This document shows, piece by piece, positions 1 through 10,194 of a stretch of 26,988 bases of DNA. How positions within the stretch are numbered: the first letter of the stretch is position 1; every line of letters begins with the position of its first letter. Where the stretch lies: contig JAUCBJ010001458.1 in the NCBI GenBank assembly GCA_032718475.1, positions 1 to 26,988 on the forward strand, read 5' to 3'. The notes beneath the pieces were generated by a model. It had not been told where the DNA came from, did not search any database, and saw only the letters and a program-made list of their open reading frames with translations. Both the position numbers and the translations under genes were made by a program. The DNA is from Nemertoderma westbladi. Taxonomy: Eukaryota > Xenacoelomorpha > Nemertodermatida > Nemertodermatidae.

Positions 1-1857
1 TTCTACACCCAACAGTCCCATTCTACCCACAGTGCACTTCTACCCCCAACTGTCCCATTCTACCCACAGTGCACTACTACCCCCAACAGTCCCATTCTAC
101 CCACAGTGCACTTCTACCCCCCAACAGTCCCATTCTACTACCCACAGTGCACTTCTACACCCAACAGTCCCATTCTACCCCCAACAGTCCCATTCTACCC
201 ACAGTGCACTTCTACCCCCAACCAGTCCCATTCTACCCACAGTGCACTTCTACCCCCAACCAGTCCCATTCTACCCACAGTGCACTTCTACCCCCAACAG
301 TCCCATTCTACCCACAGTGCACTTCTACCCCCAACAGTCCCATTCTACCCACAGTGTACTTCTAGCCCCAACAGTCCCATTCTACCCACAGTGCACTTCT
401 ACCCCCAACAGTCCCATTCTACCCCCAACAATCCCATTCTAACCACAGTGCACTTCTACCCTCAACAGTCCCATTCTACCCACAGTGCACTTCTACCCCC
501 AACAGTCCCATTCTACTCACAGTGCACTTCTACCCCCAACAGTCCCATTCTACCCACAGTGCACTTCTACTCCCAATAGTCCCATCTACCCACAGTGTAC
601 TTCTACCCCCAACACACCAACAGTCCCATTCTACCCCCCAACAGTCCCATTCTACCCACAGTGCACTTCTACACCCAACAGTACCATTCTACCCCCAACT
701 GTCCCATTCTACCCACAGTGCACTTCTACCCCCAACAGTCCCATTCTACCCACAGTGCACTTCTACCCCCCAACAGTCCCATTCTACTACCCACAGTGCA
801 CTTCTACACCCAACAGTCCCATTCTACCCCCAACTGTCCCATTCTACCCACAGTGCACTTCTACCCCCAACCAGTCCCATTCTACCCACAGTGCACTTCT
901 ACCCCCAACAGTCCCATTCTACCCACAGTGCACTTCTACCCCCAACAGTCCCATTCTACCCACAGTGCACTTCTACCCCCAACAGTCCCATTCTACCCAC
1001 AGTGTACTTCTAGCCCCAACAGTCCCATTCTACCCACAGTGCACTTCTACCCCCAACAGTCCCATTCTACCCCCAACAGTCCCATTCTACCCCCAACAGT
1101 CCCATTCTACCCACAGTGCACTTCTACCCTCAACAGTCCCATTCTACCCACAGTGCACTTCTACCCCCAACAGTCCCATTCTACCCACAGTGCACTTCTA
1201 CCCCCAACAGTCCCATTCTACCCCCAACAGTCCCATTCTACCCACAGTGCACTTCTACCCCCAACAGTCCCATTCTACCCACAGTGCACTTCTATCCCCA
1301 ACAGTCCCATTCTACCCACAGTGCACTTCTACCCCCAACAGTCCCATTCTACCCACAACAGTCCCATTCTACCCACAGTGCATTTCTACCCCCAACAGTC
1401 ACATTCTACACACAGTGCACTTCTATCCCCAACAGTCCCATTCTACCCACAGTGCACTTCTACCCCCAACAGTCCCATTCTACCCACAGTGCACTTCTAC
1501 CCCCAACAGTCCCATTCTACCCACAGTGCATTTCTATCCCCAACAGTCCCATTCTACCCACAGTGCACTTCTACCCCCAACAGTCCCATTCTACCCACAG
1601 TGCACTTCTACCCCCAACAGTCCCATTCTACCCACAGTGCACTTCTACCCCCAACAGTCCCATTCTAACCACAGTGCATTTCTATCCCCAACAGTCCCAT
1701 TCTACCCACAGTGCACTTCTACCCACAACAGTCCCATTCTACCCACAGTGCACTTCTACCCCCAACAGTCCCATTCTACCCACAGTGCACTTCTATCCCC
1801 AACAGTCCCATTCTACCCACAGTGCACTTCTATCCCCAACAGTCCCATTCTACCCCG
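1..1857. repeat. 37-bp minisatellite, about 50 units, cut by the left window edge
   Basis: The unit is 37 bp and consists of two related halves, CCCATTCTACCCACAGT and GCACTTCTACCCCCAACAGT, so it probably arose by duplication of an ancestral unit of about 18 bp. Variant units add or drop a half (for example near 125-190, 610-690 and 1060-1100). Because 37 is one more than a multiple of three and the unit contains no stop in any plus frame, long repetitive reading frames run through it. They are by-products of the repeat, not genes. The array ends near 1855, where sequence becomes unique. Confidence 0.97.
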
Positions 1858-3586
1858 GTCAGAGGAATTAATTACTTATTGGATAAATGTTGATCAATTA
1901 AATAATAATTTTATAGTAGTAATTACAATCCATTCTATAGAAGGTACCGTACCAGAATCACTCTATTGTACTACGATAGGTATGTAAACTTAGTAATGTG
2001 GAATTATTGTTAACCGTTGATTTATACATAAAAATTTTTGTAATAATTTTTGCAATTTTTTTAATAAAAATTTTTATAATAATAAAGCCTGCTGTGTTTA
2101 TTCATTATTAAATCTATGACACGGCTATTGTTTTGGTTATAACAACGTGCCTATGTCTGTAAACCAAACCGTAATCCAGTGGAAGTCGGGCAGAGTCAGA
2201 AATGTGAGCTATCAGCCAACGGGTATAATTATACTAACGCCTTTTCCCAAAAGAGGGTGTCCTTGTGCAAAACTATCTTAACAGGTAGGTACCCAGATAG
2301 AATACACACCAACAGGTTTTGGTGGTCCTGGGATATCACTCGCAGTCATAATTTTAATGGATTTTGTCAAGATGGTGTATTGAAATGTGTTTTTCAAATT
2401 CTGAACATAAAAAATAATTTAATGAAAATCCAACTCAACTGCTCAAATGTCCTCATTTTGTCGCAATTACATGCAATACTAACCATCACACGCCGATTAT
2501 GCAACAAAATCAAAATATATGCCCCAAATAATAGGGGAAATTGTTTACAAAGGATCACTGTCCTTGACACGCCCTCACCCTTCCTACACCAGTTTCTCAT
2601 TATTTTTTTGACCTCACTCCATATCTATATCAGGATTTCCATGTACATTTTTGTTTATTCCATCGATCAGCTTTAATTTTACTCACAATTCCCCAATGAT
2701 TACCCTGCCTGAGCGGTGCGGCGTATCTATGTATCTATACTAATATATAACAAATCTATGTCGTTTAGTGTGACTAAACTAAATATTCGGAACAGTGGAT
2801 AATATTGACGAGCTCTCATCACTCACTGGTATAATCATAACACTATAATACAGTGTTGGGAGACCTTAAGTGACAAAAATAAACACCAGCTAGCTTTCAC
2901 CCTCAGGGCTTCTTCGGGCTATACAGTAGATGATTTACAGATTTACCGAAAAATTGCACACGTATTAAACCGGTATCTATGTAGTGAACATTGCAAACAC
3001 TTATCTTTTTCTTTCTTTTTAAATAATCCATGTTAAAAAATTGATATATTCTGGAATGATTTCACAACATGGGCTCATCATCAATTAAGGGCACATCAGG
3101 TTCTCATCTCAAGTGATATTACGGAGCTGTTTATTATGTACAATATTTTTATAGGGGAGATAATACGCCCGCCCACTGCAGCACGACCTGTATGGTAATG
3201 TAGGTATTGTTAATGTCTAAATTTTGGTGGAAAAAGTGGCGGAACCGTGTCGCCAAGGACCCCTGGTTCCTAAGCGTTTGTCTTTGTCAGGTGTGGAATA
3301 CAGAATAATATCCCATTCAACATCACTTTGTGTGCATGTTATTTCAAGAATAGAGTTATTTACTGTCTGACTGTTGAGTTTTTTGTTTATTTCACGAGTT
3401 TATTAATAAAAAATGTATGAATTTCAATTAAATTTCAAAAACGCGTGCAAAAACGCATTATTCAATATTCATTGCGTTAAATTTTCCCCGCCTCTGGGAG
3501 AGATCCAGCAAGAACTGCTGTTTATATTTGGCACTTAGGTCTCCCATCACGTAATAGTAATAATAAATATTGGGAAGGTATGAAGC
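1858..3586. other. AT-rich non-coding stretch
   Basis: I see no supportable gene here. A 165-codon open stretch at 2179-2676 (plus) has no ATG near its beginning and no recognisable domain. The sequence is AT-rich with homopolymer T/A runs near 2030-2085. No tandem array or clear inverted repeat stands out. Confidence 0.6.
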
Positions 3587-3600
3587 ATTAATGTAATTTC

Positions 3601-3861
3601 AAGCAGCAGCTTGGTCTAGTGATGACATTAATGGGCTTCCAATTAGGAAGCCCTGGTTCGATCCCTAGATTGGGCAGCACTGTTTGGGCGCAGTGCTTCA
3701 AATGCTGCAGCCTAGCCCAACCCTGGCTTTCATCCTTCAGTGGTCGATTAATTGGAACCAAGCAACTTTGGAAACAGAGTGGAAGGGTTTACTGTGGAAG
3801 ATCAACCATGGTGGTGAACAGGCATTCCTTGGCTTAATGAGCCTAAAATAATCTCCCATTA
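3601..3861 (+). mobile_element. tRNA-derived SINE with 14-bp target-site duplication
   Basis: A Pol III A-box-like sequence (TGGTCTAGTGA, 3612-3622) and a perfect B box (GGTTCGATCCC, 3655-3665) lie at tRNA spacing near the 5' end, followed by a non-tRNA body of about 190 bp. The element is bounded by a perfect direct repeat, ATTAATGTAATTTC, at 3587-3600 and 3862-3875, which is the target-site duplication. The target is a dispersed repeat whose other copy (5304-5373) lacks the insertion, so the empty site is visible in the same window. The family name is not recognised. A 72-codon reading frame inside it is incidental. Confidence 0.88.
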
Positions 3862-3930
3862 ATTAATGTAATTTCCTGTTGAATTCACAATCGACAGATA
3901 GACAGACAATCAGTTACCGCAACGGTATCG
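3861..3930 (+). repeat. Dispersed direct repeat, copy A (copy B at 5304-5373)
   Basis: About 70 bp match 5304-5373 with few differences. Both contain TTCCTGTTGAATTCACAA, then GACAGATAGACA, then ACCGCAACGGTA. The SINE at 3601-3861 is inserted at its left edge. The two copies flank about 1.4 kb that contains other repeat material. They may be ends or remnants of one older transposon family, but I cannot assign it. Confidence 0.8.
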
Positions 3931-4734
3931 TTCATGTCAACGGTCTCCGGGTAGTGTACCGCTGCCTTACCGCTTCAATACCGCCAGACTAATTTACTAC
4001 TAATGCATCATTGGATGTGCATGTTAGGAATAGAGTAAGTAGCCTTTGTTTGTTGTTGCTAGACGTGTAGGAGGTTGTTGGTATTACGTTTTTAGTTACA
4101 TCGTACATAACTTGTGCAACTTGGTGGGAATACAGAAGGTACATAACAGGAGGATATTTAGATTTTTATATATTGGTGCATATGATGTTCTGTAGTGGGT
4201 AAGTGTGATGCAACGTCGTAATGTATTAACTTTAGTACAAAGAGATAGATGCAAAGTAGATGCATTTAAATGATGCTTTTAAAGTAGATGCATGTGTTTC
4301 TCCCCAGAGTAAGATATCCTAGATTAGGTATGGTTGGACTATAGAGAAGTATAATAGGCCTTGGATGTTAAAAGGAAAAATGTCTTAGTTATAGAAAAGA
4401 CCGGATGTTCGATAGATTTTCTTAATTATGTGGCAATACTTATTTTTCATGCTAGTTTATTATTTACAAGACGCCGAGAAATGTTGTATAACTTGTTAAA
4501 TATATGGCAATCATATGGGTTCCGATCAAATCAATCAAATCAATTTATTTTAATTTTCTCAACATAACATATATAAAATAAAATAAAATAAAATATGTAA
4601 ATAAAATATATGATTGACAACAAATATAACATGTGCAATCAATATTTTACATAATGAGTATTGTGTATGTATTGTGTATTGTGTTAGCTAGTCAAGCACA
4701 CACACAGCACAAGAGAATACGAAACTAAAGCCCC
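3931..4734. other. Non-coding DNA with an A/T-rich microsatellite tail
   Basis: No gene is supported. The left end (to about 3992) carries further TACCGC/GCGGTA-like motifs. A short (AAAAT)n run sits near 4573-4598 and may be the 3' tail of an old retroposon. No reverse-transcriptase coding sequence precedes it. Confidence 0.5.
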
Positions 4735-4910
4735 GTTCACATCCAACGGAATGGTACACGGCGTGGTGTACCGCGGGCCAGCGGTACACCGCTGAGTGTG
4801 AACGAACCTGCGGTATTCGAGCGGTGTCTGAACGGTAAATGATTTTGATTACCGCTGACTGTGAGCGACCCAACAGGTAGTTGTGCGGTAAACTGTGCGG
4901 TTTACTGCAG
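4735..4910. repeat. GC-rich patch of GCGGTA/TACCGC-type short inverted motifs
   Basis: This island is GC-rich against an AT-rich background. It contains the self-complementary AGCGGTACACCGCT near 4790 and several copies of GCGGTA or TACCGC, plus GTTCACA/TGTGAACG motifs in opposite orientations. Similar motifs recur at 3914-3992 and 5357-5395. It looks like the eroded termini of a DNA transposon. The superfamily cannot be assigned from what I see. Confidence 0.45.
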
Positions 4911-4972
4911 CCCATTTAAACAATGTTAAAATATGTATTTAAAGAACATTCTAGGTAAGGTGGGGTGATTAA

Positions 4973-5294
4973 TTTAATGCAACAAATGAGGTTCAAGGTC
5001 TACACACATGGACAAGTAACACAAAGTTTTCTTTTAGCGAGCTTTCTGCCTCTGCTAGAGAGGCCTTCCTCATTTTTATTAAACTTAAAAGTACTGAAAT
5101 ACCGCAACAACAGTACAACAATACTGTATATAATTAGTTTTGGTAGTACCGGTACTGTTGTTGCGGTATTTCAGTACTTTTAATTTTAATAAAGCCTGAG
5201 GAAGGCTTCTAGCTGAGGCAGAAAGGTCGCTAAAAGAAAACTTTGTGTTACTTGTCGGTGGGTGTAGACCTTGAACCTCATTTATTGTATTAAA
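4973..5294. mobile_element. Foldback (MITE-like) element, arms about 144 bp
   Basis: The left arm (4973-5116) and right arm (5152-5294) are near-perfect inverted copies around a 35-bp spacer. Matching pairs include CGCAACAACAGTAC with GTACTGTTGTTGCG next to the loop, and AATGAGGTTCAAGGTCTACA with its complement at the outer ends. Only scattered substitutions and small indels separate the arms. No coding capacity is present. A short reading frame across the left arm is incidental. I could not define a target duplication. Confidence 0.88.
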
Positions 5295-5303
5295 TGTTCA
5301 AAT

Positions 5304-5373
5304 AATTAATGTAATTTCCTGTTGAATTCACAATTGACAGATAGACAATAAATAAGATACCGCAACGGTACCG
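5304..5373 (+). repeat. Dispersed direct repeat, copy B (uninterrupted)
   Basis: This is the partner of 3861-3930. Its left edge shows the target sequence that the SINE duplicated in copy A, so it is the empty allele of that insertion. Confidence 0.8.
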
Positions 5374-5394
5374 CTACACGGTTTACAGGTGGCG

Positions 5395-7248
5395 AATAGA
5401 AACACCCAACAATTATATATAATCTATACCAACAACTATTATTACTCAAAATACAAATTATTATATTTGTAATAATTTTACTATTTTTAATTTATATAAC
5501 CCAACCCCAATGAAATGCAGTCTTATGGTATTCGAGTCGTACAATAATTTATATGGAAACCTGTTATGGTGCATTCACTTTATTACAGAATATTTATTTT
5601 ATTTCATTTCATGTTAAAATGCACTATGTTAATCGTAAGTTTCTAATAACATAGTAGCGTCATATGAATAGAAACTTATAGTCAGTTGTTTACCTACCTT
5701 TAAGTGTTGTTTACGTTGAGAGTGGGGCAATGAAAATATTTTAATTTAGTTAAACATACAGTTAGATGAAGTACATATGTAATTTATTATATTAATATAA
5801 TATATAATTATTACATGTATAAGTTTTTTATTATAATGTATATTATTTTCACTGAAACGTTCACTGATATCCAGAAAGTATTTATGAACGTCATTTTTTG
5901 AGAAAAGACAAACTACCAGCATTCCCTTTCACGATCGCAAACCATGAAAACATTCACATACACTGTAAATAAAGTTGTGACCCTTGTGTGTTAGTGCTGT
6001 GCCCTCCCTGCTTTATAAATTGAATAACCAGAAAAAGAGAGAGGAGAGGTGCCTTCGCGTTGCCTCAACTGTAATCTGCTGTCGAGAATTGCAGCTGCCT
6101 GGTCCAACTTTGACAATTCAATAGCATTCACCTATCGCTTATGTTCCAAAGCTACCTTTTAGCTAGTTTCTTTTTATCTTTTCTCATCATTGTTGTATCG
6201 ACAGGTCCTAGTGTTCCACGCCATCCTTTTTCATGCTGAGCAAGTAAGAATTATCTATCCTCTTCAATTTTTATCCATGGTAAGAGCATCCGAAAGTGCT
6301 ATATCAAATTAGTCTTCGAGGTTATCTTTTAAATCATTAACTTTCTTTTCCTGACAGTACAGTACAGCAGTAGGCCTACTTTTAACACATTAATTATGTC
6401 TACCTACAGTACATAGGGAAATACCAGACTGGTCACGGTCAGCTGTCAACCACCATTCGAGTACTTTCACTTTCATGTAAAATCAATCACCCGATAATAG
6501 TGATATTACACCACCAAATATTTAGGGCCACCCCTAAATATAAATATTTTCTAAAAATATATTATTTATTTCTAGACTTGCAGACTATAAAATTATTTTT
6601 TTCTTGCAAAATATTTTTACCTTAAAATTTTACATACAATTTTGGGCCACCCGAATAAGGAGGTAACAGGAATTGGGGAGGGGGGGGGGGGGGGGTAACA
6701 ACACAGGGGGGGGGGGGGGGTGGGGGGTTAACAGGAATGGGGAGGAAACAGGTTGACAGCATGGTAACCAACAAGAAGCTAGCTCATTATTTTCAATCAT
6801 ACATCCATCATTATCATCATCATTGGTCATTGATACCATCATATCACTAAAATCTACAAAATAAACACTAGTGTAATGACTATCATGTATGATATAAGTG
6901 ATATTAGTATAATTTCAATCAAGATCTCTCAAATGTCAACGTCCATTAATAACAATACGCTTTCGATCTATTTTATTCACTGTGCTTGAAATGTTGGGAA
7001 GTAAGTAATCTCAGGACTAGCGGTATATAAAGCATAGTTTATTTTCCTTATAACTGTTTTTATATATTGTATATTATATTATATATACAGAGATTATCGC
7101 CTGTCCCAGAAGGTGATATCCGTTTATAAAACCTGAGGCAAATAAATCGATTTTGCTATTGTAACCTTGTTGGATCACAGTTCTTTTTGTAGTTAAATGT
7201 AAAGTGATTTGTGGTATTTGTTTACTGTTACCTACCGCCTTCCCTTGT
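5395..7248. other. AT-rich non-coding stretch with G-tracts
   Basis: No supportable gene. Near 6010 there is a TATAAATT sequence followed by moderately GC-rich sequence, and near 6200-6243 a short stretch with acceptor-like and donor-like edges. Neither is enough to call an exon. The G-tracts at 6675-6727 are listed separately. The right edge abuts a LINE fragment. Confidence 0.5.
6675..6727. repeat. Poly-G tracts (16, 15 and 6 G)
   Basis: Runs of G at 6680-6695, 6706-6720 and 6722-6727 are flanked by two similar copies of GTTAACAGGAAT-like sequence, suggesting a small duplication around the tracts. The G-strand could form quadruplexes. On the minus strand the tract reads as proline codons and creates an artefactual reading frame. 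Confidence 0.85.
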
Positions 7249-8045
7249 CGTTTAGTCCTTAGGCCATCTCTTTTGTTCCTACTCTACATCAACGATCTAC
7301 CGAATTCTACTAACTTACTAGCTACCCTATTTGCGGACGACACTACACTTTATAACTGATGCTAATATTCATAATCTAATTTCTAACTCTTCTACAGAAC
7401 TAAATAAGATAGCGGATTGGCTAATAGCAAATAGGTTATCTCTAAATTTGAAGAAAACAGAGTATACAATATTTTCCAACACAATTCGAGATGTCACTCA
7501 TATCCCTCAACTAACTATTAACTCATATACGTCCACTACTAAATTCCTTGGGATATGGGTGGACAACAAACTAGTATGGAAAGAACACAATTACTTGTAT
7601 CCTTAAAAAAAATCTCTAGAACAACAGGCATATTCTATAAACTGCGCCATATCTTCCCGCTACATATCTTGCGACAACTCTACTTTGGCCTAATACATCC
7701 TTACTTAAACTATGGACTTCTACTTTGGGGAAGTACCTATGCCTCTACGCTAAAACCTCTTAGAGTAAAAATAAATAAATTTATTAGGTGTATCACTTTC
7801 AGCCATTGGCAAGCGCCCTTCAATTTGGAATAATATCCACCACAATATACGAACAAAAACCTCAAAGTCGTCCTTCTCAAAGGCCTATAAACAATATCTA
7901 CTGGGAGAAAACACAATATAAATAACTATTCTATTCTAAATACGACTCTACTCACCCTACTAATGAATTACAATGCTGTAACTCACTGTTGTAAACGTTA
8001 AACCGATGTGGAGCTATTGCGATGAAATAAAATAAAGTTATTCAA
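7249..8045 (+). mobile_element. 5'-truncated CR1/Jockey-like non-LTR retrotransposon (LINE), pseudogene
   Basis: The fragment begins inside the reverse-transcriptase palm. Around 7252-7345 it encodes LLFLLYINDLP and then the catalytic LFADDTTL motif (F-A-D-D box). A frameshift near 7345 moves the frame to TDANIHNL, followed by the thumb region with NLKKTEYTIF and FLGIWVDNKLVWKEH (to about 7600). A second shift leads to a stretch ending near 7800, and a third to the C-terminal SIWNNIHHNIR motif and a stop at 7919-7921. The roughly 120-bp 3' tail ends in GATGAAATAAAATAAAG, a typical LINE 3' end. At least three frameshifts make it inactive. Clade assignment (CR1/L2/Jockey group) rests on motif style and is inferred. 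Confidence 0.9.
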
Positions 8046-8125
8046 TATTGTATGCCACTTAATTATTTACACCATTTCACTTTATGCCACTTCTTTTTTA
8101 ATTTGTATAATCTGCAAGCAACGTG

Positions 8126-8143
8126 CCCCCCCCCCCCCCCCCC
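8126..8143. repeat. Poly-C tract (18 C)
   Basis: An uninterrupted run of 18 C directly follows ACGTG and lies about 80 bp past the LINE 3' end. It is similar in length to the poly-C at 26764-26781. Confidence 0.9.
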
Positions 8144-8481
8144 TTCCCCTTCTACAAACTGTTATTATTACATCGTATTTTTAAACCTGATTTTATTCAG
8201 GTTCAATCACCGTGTCACTGTCACTGGGTGGTAGCGCTCACTAGCTCTAAGATGCCATCCAGACCATTATCATAATTGTATTCACTCATATAGGAATCAC
8301 CCCAAATACTCATCCAATAATTTGCTTCATCACAACTGGTGTTGTGGTTCCTTTCCAATAGTGATGTTTTAAACTATATATTCGAATGTTGATGTTGAAA
8401 ATATATTCAAGTTCAAGTTCGTCATTGCCGCAAACATTTCATTTGACCTAGTGAACCCTTTGTCTATAATGATATCGATTT

Positions 8482-8801
8482 TTATCGTTTTTTTTTCAGG
8501 TGTCGGCAGATAGAGGATCGTATTGATTTTAATGAGTTAAGTTTATAAATATCCTTATCTTCCTTTTTCTCGTTTGCATAGAATTTTTTCAGCATATCAG
8601 GGAGATCTTTGTATTTATGGTGTTCAAGTGCTTTACAGCCCGTTTCTTCAAGAAACATTTTAAAATTGTCAGATGGGAAATTGTTGCGCTTTTCGTGTTC
8701 TGACTGTCTTTCATGTTTAGCAAGTGTTGCTGTCTGTCACCGGAAGCATCTGCTGCAAATCTCTTTCTATTATTAGGTCTATTATTGTTGCTGAAACTCA
8801 T
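8482..8801 (-). pseudogene. Fragment resembling the N-terminal domain of Crypton/ZMYM-type tyrosine-recombinase proteins, one frameshift
   Basis: On the minus strand an ATG at 8799-8801 (A at -3) opens a frame with RKRFAADASGDRQQHLLNM followed by KDSQNTKSATISHL. Near 8660-8670 the frame shifts and continues with LPDMLKKFYANEKKEDKD, then SLKSIRSSICRHLKKK, ending at a TAA at 8482-8484. The pattern (N-terminal RF, then NTKxAT, then LPxxLxxFYAxxxKxD and SLxSIRxxIxRHL) is the helical N-terminal region found before the recombinase core in Crypton transposons and domesticated relatives such as ZMYM2/QRICH1-type proteins. No catalytic recombinase domain follows. It could be a transposon remnant or a decayed exon. 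The family match comes from motif memory, so confidence is moderate. Confidence 0.6.
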
Positions 8802-9420
8802 CTTATGACGAATTTAAGCACTGCAGTAATAATACTGTACTGTAGTACAGCCAGTGTGTGAGCATGTTTTGTGATAAAACTCAAAATAAAAATTTTAATA
8901 AGTAAACTCGAAACTCAAAAAAAAACATAAAAAGAAAAAAAGAATAAACCCATAAAAACTCTAATCAATATTCATTTAAAAGTATTAAGAAATGTACTTA
9001 AAAATATTTCATTTTAATTTACTAGCTATTTTAAAATAAAAAAAACTAGCTATATGTTCTAGAACATTAAATTTTTTATTGTATTTATGGTCTAGAATAG
9101 TATATAATAATTTCGTATTGTTCTGCAACTCCTCAATGTTGCCATTTTATCAATGATATATGATTTATAAATGTAGTGCTATAAGGAACTCTAACCGAAA
9201 AGTTGATGCAATATTTTCAAAAAACGGCACACATTACTACACACTATAATACACACTATACTACAGTATAGTGCGGACTTCAATATTAGCTCCTGGTTGG
9301 CAACTGTTATATTATAATTAGCTACAAAAGTGATTTAAATCAGTTGGGAATGGAGTTAAATTCTTTCAACTTTGGGAAGACTGTGAAAAAAATATTGTCT
9401 AAAACACAACAATAAATGTG
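8802..9420. other. AT-rich non-coding stretch
   Basis: No gene or RNA is supported. Poly-A runs and short CACTATAAT/ACACACTAT repeats near 9235-9270 are the only visible structure. Confidence 0.5.
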
Positions 9421-9581
9421 TAAGTTTTAGAATTTTTTATTAGGAGTGTTAATATAGTTACATTGGGTATTTTGGATTTGGCTTGGTGATATACAGTTAT
9501 TTAAGTTCTAGAATTTTGTATTAGGAGTGTTGATATAATTACATTGGGTATTTTGGCTTCAGCTGGGTGATATGCAGTTAT
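9421..9581. repeat. 81-bp tandem duplication
   Basis: Two adjacent units (9421-9501 and 9502-9581) share TTAGGAGTGTT and ACATTGGGTATTTTGG with several substitutions between them. The right edge runs into a short hairpin (GGGTGATAT ... ATATCACCC, 9565-9588). It lies in the presumed intron upstream of the ammonium-transporter exon. Confidence 0.8.
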
Positions 9582-9717
9582 ATCACCCTATTGTTTGGCC
9601 AATCAGATTTGAGAATAAGCGAGTATTCATGATAAACTTGTTTATATATAAAACATTCAATTGTCTCATACTTCATACTCTTACTATATTGTTGGTACTC
9701 ATTTTATCGCATTTCAG

Positions 9718-9912
9718 GTGAACATAATGGTAAAGAATTGTGTTGATGTTGTTTTCGGTGGACTTTCTTACTGGGCCTTTGGTTATGCAATGGCTTTTGG
9801 TGGTGATGAAGATGTCAGTATATTCAGTGGGTTCATTGGAAATACAAAATGGATGGTGGATGCTAACGACCAAAATGAAATGGGCACTCTGTTCTCTCAC
9901 TTTTTCTTTCAA
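9718..9912 (+). CDS. Single internal exon of an ammonium transporter (Amt family)
   Basis: This 195-bp, 65-codon exon has phase 0 at both ends. It is preceded by an acceptor (TTATCGCATTTCAG at 9704-9717) and followed by a donor (CAA then GTAAAT at 9913). It begins VNIMVKNCVDVVFGGLSYW, continues with AFGYAMAFG, and ends HFFFQ. This is the Amt/Mep ammonium-channel region spanning the start of the transmembrane helix with the FGG..YW.FGY signature and the following extracellular loop. In family members the next residues are the LSFATTATT-like segment, which I do not find downstream. Amt proteins are trimeric 11-helix membrane channels that conduct ammonium. No other exon is visible in the window. 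Either the introns are very long and transposon-filled, or this is an orphaned exon copy. The reading frame is intact. Confidence 0.82.
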
Positions 9913-10194
9913 GTAAATATAATGTTATAAAAAACGATTTTTTAAACTTATTTAAATAATATTATTGATGTTGATTTGAAGGCCGACACTACTGGTCAGG
10001 TAGAAATAGAACCATACAGATATAAATAATAAGAAAGCATGATTACTAGTTTGTTAATTATGTATATTATATTTAATTCCAACTGCTAATAATAGAAAAC
10101 TTACTGGTAGTTATAGTATGTTCAACAAATAAATGCAATTTCTCTGCAAACCTACGTGCATACAATGCAACCAGGGATCAGATGACAGCTGGAA
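9913..10194. other. Presumed intron or intergenic DNA
   Basis: AT-rich sequence between the ammonium-transporter exon and the LINE. No coding signal is recognised. Confidence 0.5.

Noticed and set aside
1-1857. CRISPR-like array
   Set aside because: Units are contiguous with no unique spacers, and the window is eukaryotic.
485-1987. 500-codon plus-strand reading frame
   Set aside because: It is the translation of the 37-bp minisatellite in rotating frames. All plus frames are open, and there is no non-repeat coding content.
2179-2676. 165-codon plus-strand frame
   Set aside because: No ATG near its start, no domain recognised, and composition like its non-coding surroundings.
6203-6243. 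Mini-exon between acceptor-like and donor-like sites
   Set aside because: Thirteen codons with no recognisable product. Splice-like signals of this quality are expected by chance.
6630-6842. 70-codon minus-strand proline-rich frame
   Set aside because: It arises from the G-tracts.
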